Assembly (NCBI GenBank): GCA_017935525.1
Contig: JAGBHJ010000092.1
Coordinates: 1-8,348 of the forward strand
Direction of reading: 5' to 3'
Length of the DNA: 8,348 nucleotides
Source of the DNA: Clostridia bacterium
GTDB taxonomy: Bacteria; Bacillota; Clostridia; HGM11327
Part shown: positions 5,692 through 8,348 of the stretch, piece by piece
How positions within the stretch are numbered: position 1 is the first letter of the stretch
How the letters are laid out: each line of letters opens with the position of its first letter
Program-made: the position numbers and the translations under genes
The notes under the pieces: generated by a model
Databases searched by the model: none
What the model was told of the DNA's origin: nothing
The model's input: the letters and a program-made list of their open reading frames with translations, nothing else

Positions 5692-7410
5692 ATGAAAGAA
5701 TTGACATCCACCGTGAGGATCAGCGGAAGACCCATCACAGACTATGTGATCGTAACTGCGTCCTCCCCCACATCAACGGAGACCTACTCCGCAGAAAACT
5801 TAAAGAAGTATCTCGACCTGGCACTTGATGCAGACTTTGCAGTCATCAACGATACCCAGCCCAAGGGCGAATACGAGATCCTTGTGGGCGTTACAAACAG
5901 ACGTCCCAGAAATCCGGAGCTTCAGTCCGAGGAGATAGAGATCTGCGCCACAACGGGACAGCTTTCTATCTGCGGCGGTGACGACAGAGGAACGTTCTAT
6001 GCAGTTCTTGCATTTTTGGAAAGCTATATCGGATGGCGTTGGTTTGGCGCCGATACGGAGGTTTTGCGTCCCCAGGCGGCAAGAGAGATATTCGCAGGCG
6101 AGGTGGTAAGACGTAAGCCTTTCTTTGAGTACAGAAACGCTATGTTCTTTGATGCCACAAGAAATTCCGAATTTAAGACGAAGATCTCAATGAACACCTC
6201 CATTTCCGAAGATATAAAAGCAAAAACAGGCGGCTCAGTTGACTATTCGGGCTTTGTGCACACATTCACTTACCTTTTGCCGGAAAAGGAGTATTTTGAA
6301 ACTCATCCCGAGTATTACGCATTGCGCGATGGAGTAAGAAAGCCCACTCAGCCCTGTCTTTCCAATCCCGATGTGCTGGAGATAGTAACAAAGAACGCCC
6401 TCGAGACCCTGAGAAAGAACAAGCAGGCATTTATTTCCATTTCCCAGAATGATAATCAGGCTTACTGCCAGTGTGAGAAGTGCCGCGCTATTGACGAGGA
6501 GGAAGGTTCCCCCTCAGGTATCCTGCTTCGCTTTGTTAACAAGGTAGCTGAGGCTATCGAAAAGGAATTCCCCGACGTTTTGGTGGATACTCTTGCATAT
6601 CAGTACACAAGAGCACTACCAAAGATCACCCGTCCCCGTCACAACGTGATGATCAGACTTTGCTCCATTGAATGTTGCTTCCGTCATCCGCTTTATGATG
6701 AGCAGTGTGAGGCAAACCAAAGATTCTGCAAGGATATAAATGATTGGAGCTCTATTTGTGACCGTATTTACGTGTGGGATTACTGCACAAACTTCTGTCA
6801 CTATTCCATGGCACAGCCCAACTACAATATACTCCGTGAGAACATCAAGTATTACGCACAGCATAACGTAGTGGGTATGCTCTCCCAGGGTAATTACAAC
6901 GGCAAGGGTGCTGATCTTAACGAATTCAAGTCATACATCCTCTCCAAGCTTTATTGGAACCCCTTTATGAGCGATGCTGAATACGAATATCACATCACAG
7001 ACTTCCTTGAGGGCTTCTACGGCAAGGGCTGGCGGTATATCCGCAAGTACATGGATATTCTGCTTGAGGAAACTGCGGATAAGCACTTTGGTTGCTTCTG
7101 CTCCGCTGTCGGTAATTACGAGCGAGTTTACGACAGAATGGACGAGATTCTTGAATTGTTCGACAAGGCATATGAGCTTGCAGAGGGTATACAAAAGGAT
7201 CACGTTAAGCTGGCAAGACTTTCCGCCATCAACATCAAGCTGCAGATACTCAATACAAAGGAATTTGCAGAGGGTAGCCCCGAAAAGGCAGATCGCATAG
7301 CACAGAAGGTCGCTTATTACGACGAATGTAAGTCCTTTGGCCTGCGTCCCATGGAATGGCGCCCCTTCTCTGACGACAATGAGGAGAACCTTGTAAACGG
7401 TTGTCTGTAA
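5692..7410 (+). CDS. DUF4838 protein, first tandem copy; candidate cytosolic glycosidase-like enzyme
   Basis: A 572-residue protein matching the DUF4838 pattern I know. Residues 1-140 resemble the accessory N-terminal domain of alpha-glucuronidases and hexosaminidases: YEILVGVTNRRP (61-72), ICGGDDRGTFYAV (93-105) and IGWRWF (113-118). A presumed barrel follows, with HPEYYALRDG (205-214), CLSNPD (222-227), the highly conserved SQNDN (251-255), then CQCEKC (C259, C261, C264) and DEEEGSPSG (268-276). A cysteine-rich stretch LCSIECC lies at 323-329. The C-terminal third (about 420-560) looks mostly helical. There is no signal peptide or membrane segment, so it should be cytosolic, unlike many secreted glycosidases. 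Activity is not established; acidic residues near the NDN block are candidates for catalysis, and the CxCxxC cluster may bind metal. AGGAGG 5 nt before the ATG (5681-5686) fixes the start. A second copy follows after 22 nt. Confidence 0.87.
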   Translation: MKELTSTVRISGRPITDYVIVTASSPTSTETYSAENLKKYLDLALDADFAVINDTQPKGEYEILVGVTNRRPRNPELQSEEIEICATTGQLSICGGDDRGTFYAVLAFLESYIGWRWFGADTEVLRPQAAREIFAGEVVRRKPFFEYRNAMFFDATRNSEFKTKISMNTSISEDIKAKTGGSVDYSGFVHTFTYLLPEKEYFETHPEYYALRDGVRKPTQPCLSNPDVLEIVTKNALETLRKNKQAFISISQNDNQAYCQCEKCRAIDEEEGSPSGILLRFVNKVAEAIEKEFPDVLVDTLAYQYTRALPKITRPRHNVMIRLCSIECCFRHPLYDEQCEANQRFCKDINDWSSICDRIYVWDYCTNFCHYSMAQPNYNILRENIKYYAQHNVVGMLSQGNYNGKGADLNEFKSYILSKLYWNPFMSDAEYEYHITDFLEGFYGKGWRYIRKYMDILLEETADKHFGCFCSAVGNYERVYDRMDEILELFDKAYELAEGIQKDHVKLARLSAINIKLQILNTKEFAEGSPEKADRIAQKVAYYDECKSFGLRPMEWRPFSDDNEENLVNGCL

Positions 7411-7415
7411 TATAT

Positions 7416-7435
7416 GGAGTAAAAGCTTATCAATG
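7416..7435 (+). promoter_or_regulatory. Distant ribosome binding site of the second DUF4838 gene
   Basis: The only Shine-Dalgarno-like sequence before the ATG at 7433 is GGAG at 7416-7419, about 13 nt away, compared with the ideal AGGAGG at 5 nt before the first copy. No better in-frame start exists: the preceding codons are AGC TTA TCA and no SD lies closer. Weaker translation of the second copy, or coupling to the first, is plausible. Confidence 0.5.
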
Positions 7436-8348
7436 AAAAAAGAGATCAGAATATCGGGCAGATCTATCGGGGATTACGTTATCGTGATCCCCGCAAACGC
7501 CCTTGAGGTGGAAAGATATGCCGCAGATGAATTAAAAAAATATATTGACATTGCATGCGGAACGGACATTGCCATCAAAATTGACAGCGAGCCCGTGTCC
7601 GACTGTGAGATACTCGTGGGCGAAACGTCACGCCGTCCAAAGGACCCTTCTCTTGAGGAGGAGGAATACGAGATAGCCGCAACAAAGGGACAGCTGTCCA
7701 TATGCGGTGGTAAAGGCAGGGGCACGCTTTACGGTGTTTACACTTATCTTGAGAAGTATCTGGGCTGGCGTTGGTTCAGCATAGACACAGAGCTTGTGCG
7801 AGAGGAGGCAGCCCGAGAGATATGGGCAGGCGAGGTCTTCAGACAAAAGCCCTACTACGAATACAGAAACTGTATGTTCAACGAAGCGCAGGCAAGTCAC
7901 GAGCTGAAGGCAAAGCTTAAGTTCAATACCGCCATCGGTAAAAAAAGCTCCGAAAAACTTGGCGGAAGCGTTGAATACTGCTTACCCGTTCATACATTCA
8001 ACAGACTCTGCCCTCCAAAGGTGTATTTTGAGGAGCATCCCGAGTATTACGCCCTCCGCGATGGAGAAAGAAAGCCAACACAGCTGTGCCTTTCCAACCC
8101 CGACGTGTTAAAGATCGTAACGGAAAATGCATTGGAGGAATTGAGAAAAAACAAACAGCATTTTATCTCGATTTCCCAGAACGATAACGTTGACTATTGT
8201 CAATGCGAAAAATGCCGTGCTGTTGACGAGGAGGAAGGCTCTCCCTCCGGAATTCTTCTCCGTTTTGTAAACAAGGTGGCAGAGGAAATAGAAAAGGAAT
8301 TCCCCGACGTCAAGGTTGACACCCTCGCATACACTTACACAAGAGCAT
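7433..8348 (+). CDS. DUF4838 protein, second tandem copy, cut by the right edge
   Basis: An ATG at 7433 opens a frame with no stop for 305 codons to the window end. The protein is a paralog of the preceding gene product: by eye about two thirds of aligned residues match, about 54% over the N-terminal domain and about 85% from the VHTF segment (residue 186) onward. It keeps YEIAATKGQLSICGG (79-93), GWRWF (111-115), HPEYYALRDG (202-211), SQNDN (248-252) and CQCEKC (C256, C258, C261). There is no signal peptide. It starts 22 nt after the first copy, with no room for a terminator and promoter between them, so both are probably on one mRNA. Many aligned codons differ only synonymously, which points to an old duplication kept by selection rather than a recent copy. 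Function as for the first copy is unproven; different substrate specificity is an inference from the diverged N-terminal region. Confidence 0.87.
   Translation, partial: MKKEIRISGRSIGDYVIVIPANALEVERYAADELKKYIDIACGTDIAIKIDSEPVSDCEILVGETSRRPKDPSLEEEEYEIAATKGQLSICGGKGRGTLYGVYTYLEKYLGWRWFSIDTELVREEAAREIWAGEVFRQKPYYEYRNCMFNEAQASHELKAKLKFNTAIGKKSSEKLGGSVEYCLPVHTFNRLCPPKVYFEEHPEYYALRDGERKPTQLCLSNPDVLKIVTENALEELRKNKQHFISISQNDNVDYCQCEKCRAVDEEEGSPSGILLRFVNKVAEEIEKEFPDVKVDTLAYTYTRA

Noticed and set aside
5586..5828. Small plus-strand frame starting at ATG 5586
   Set aside because: It overlaps the DUF4838 gene in another frame, lacks a ribosome binding site, and its later residues are a frame-shifted shadow of that gene.
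7414..7422. Tiny ATG GAG TAA frame between the DUF4838 copies
   Set aside because: Two sense codons without a ribosome binding site; most likely chance in a 22-nt spacer.

Overview
The window looks like a chromosomal piece of an anaerobic Firmicute of the class Clostridia, probably an uncultured gut or rumen lineage near the Oscillospiraceae/Ruminococcaceae. This rests on the protein families (a TGS-domain nucleoside kinase, a clostridial NagA subtype, a cysteine-poor family-4-like uracil-DNA glycosylase, DUF4838 proteins), on purine-rich AGGAGG-type ribosome binding sites, and on sigma-A promoters with near-consensus boxes. It is an inference; there is no rRNA or other taxonomic marker. I see no tRNA, CRISPR array, insertion sequence or phage gene.

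The minus strand (4171 down to 1) carries a tight operon, read from right to left. A perfect TTGACA-N17-TATAAT promoter with an extended -10 TG (4143-4171) is followed by a PF12831-type FAD-dependent oxidoreductase (4101-2899), N-acetylglucosamine-6-phosphate deacetylase nagA (2889-1705), an HI0933/YhiN/BaiN-family flavoprotein (1712-492) and the 5' part of a TGS-domain nucleoside kinase (464 to beyond the left edge). The junctions are a 9-nt gap, an 8-nt overlap and a 27-nt gap, so co-transcription is likely. Upstream on the same strand is a class-I glutamine-amidotransferase-like (peptidase C26) hydrolase (4860-4222) with its own probable promoter.

The plus strand (4937 to the right edge) diverges from the C26 gene across about 135 bp holding back-to-back promoters. 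It encodes a uracil-DNA glycosylase-family protein without Fe-S cysteines (4996-5589), then two tandem paralogous DUF4838 proteins (5692-7410 complete; 7433 onward cut by the right edge). These lack signal peptides and share a CxCxxC cluster and a glycoside-hydrolase-like N-terminal region.

Together the genes suggest intracellular handling of amino-sugar-containing glycans: NagA deacetylates GlcNAc-6-P, the PF12831 oxidoreductase may act on a sugar-like substrate, and the two cytosolic DUF4838 proteins may be glycosidase-like enzymes acting on imported oligosaccharides. The link between the two transcription units is proximity only. The DUF4838 pair is the least understood part. The nucleoside kinase, BaiN-like flavoprotein and DNA glycosylase look like housekeeping neighbours.
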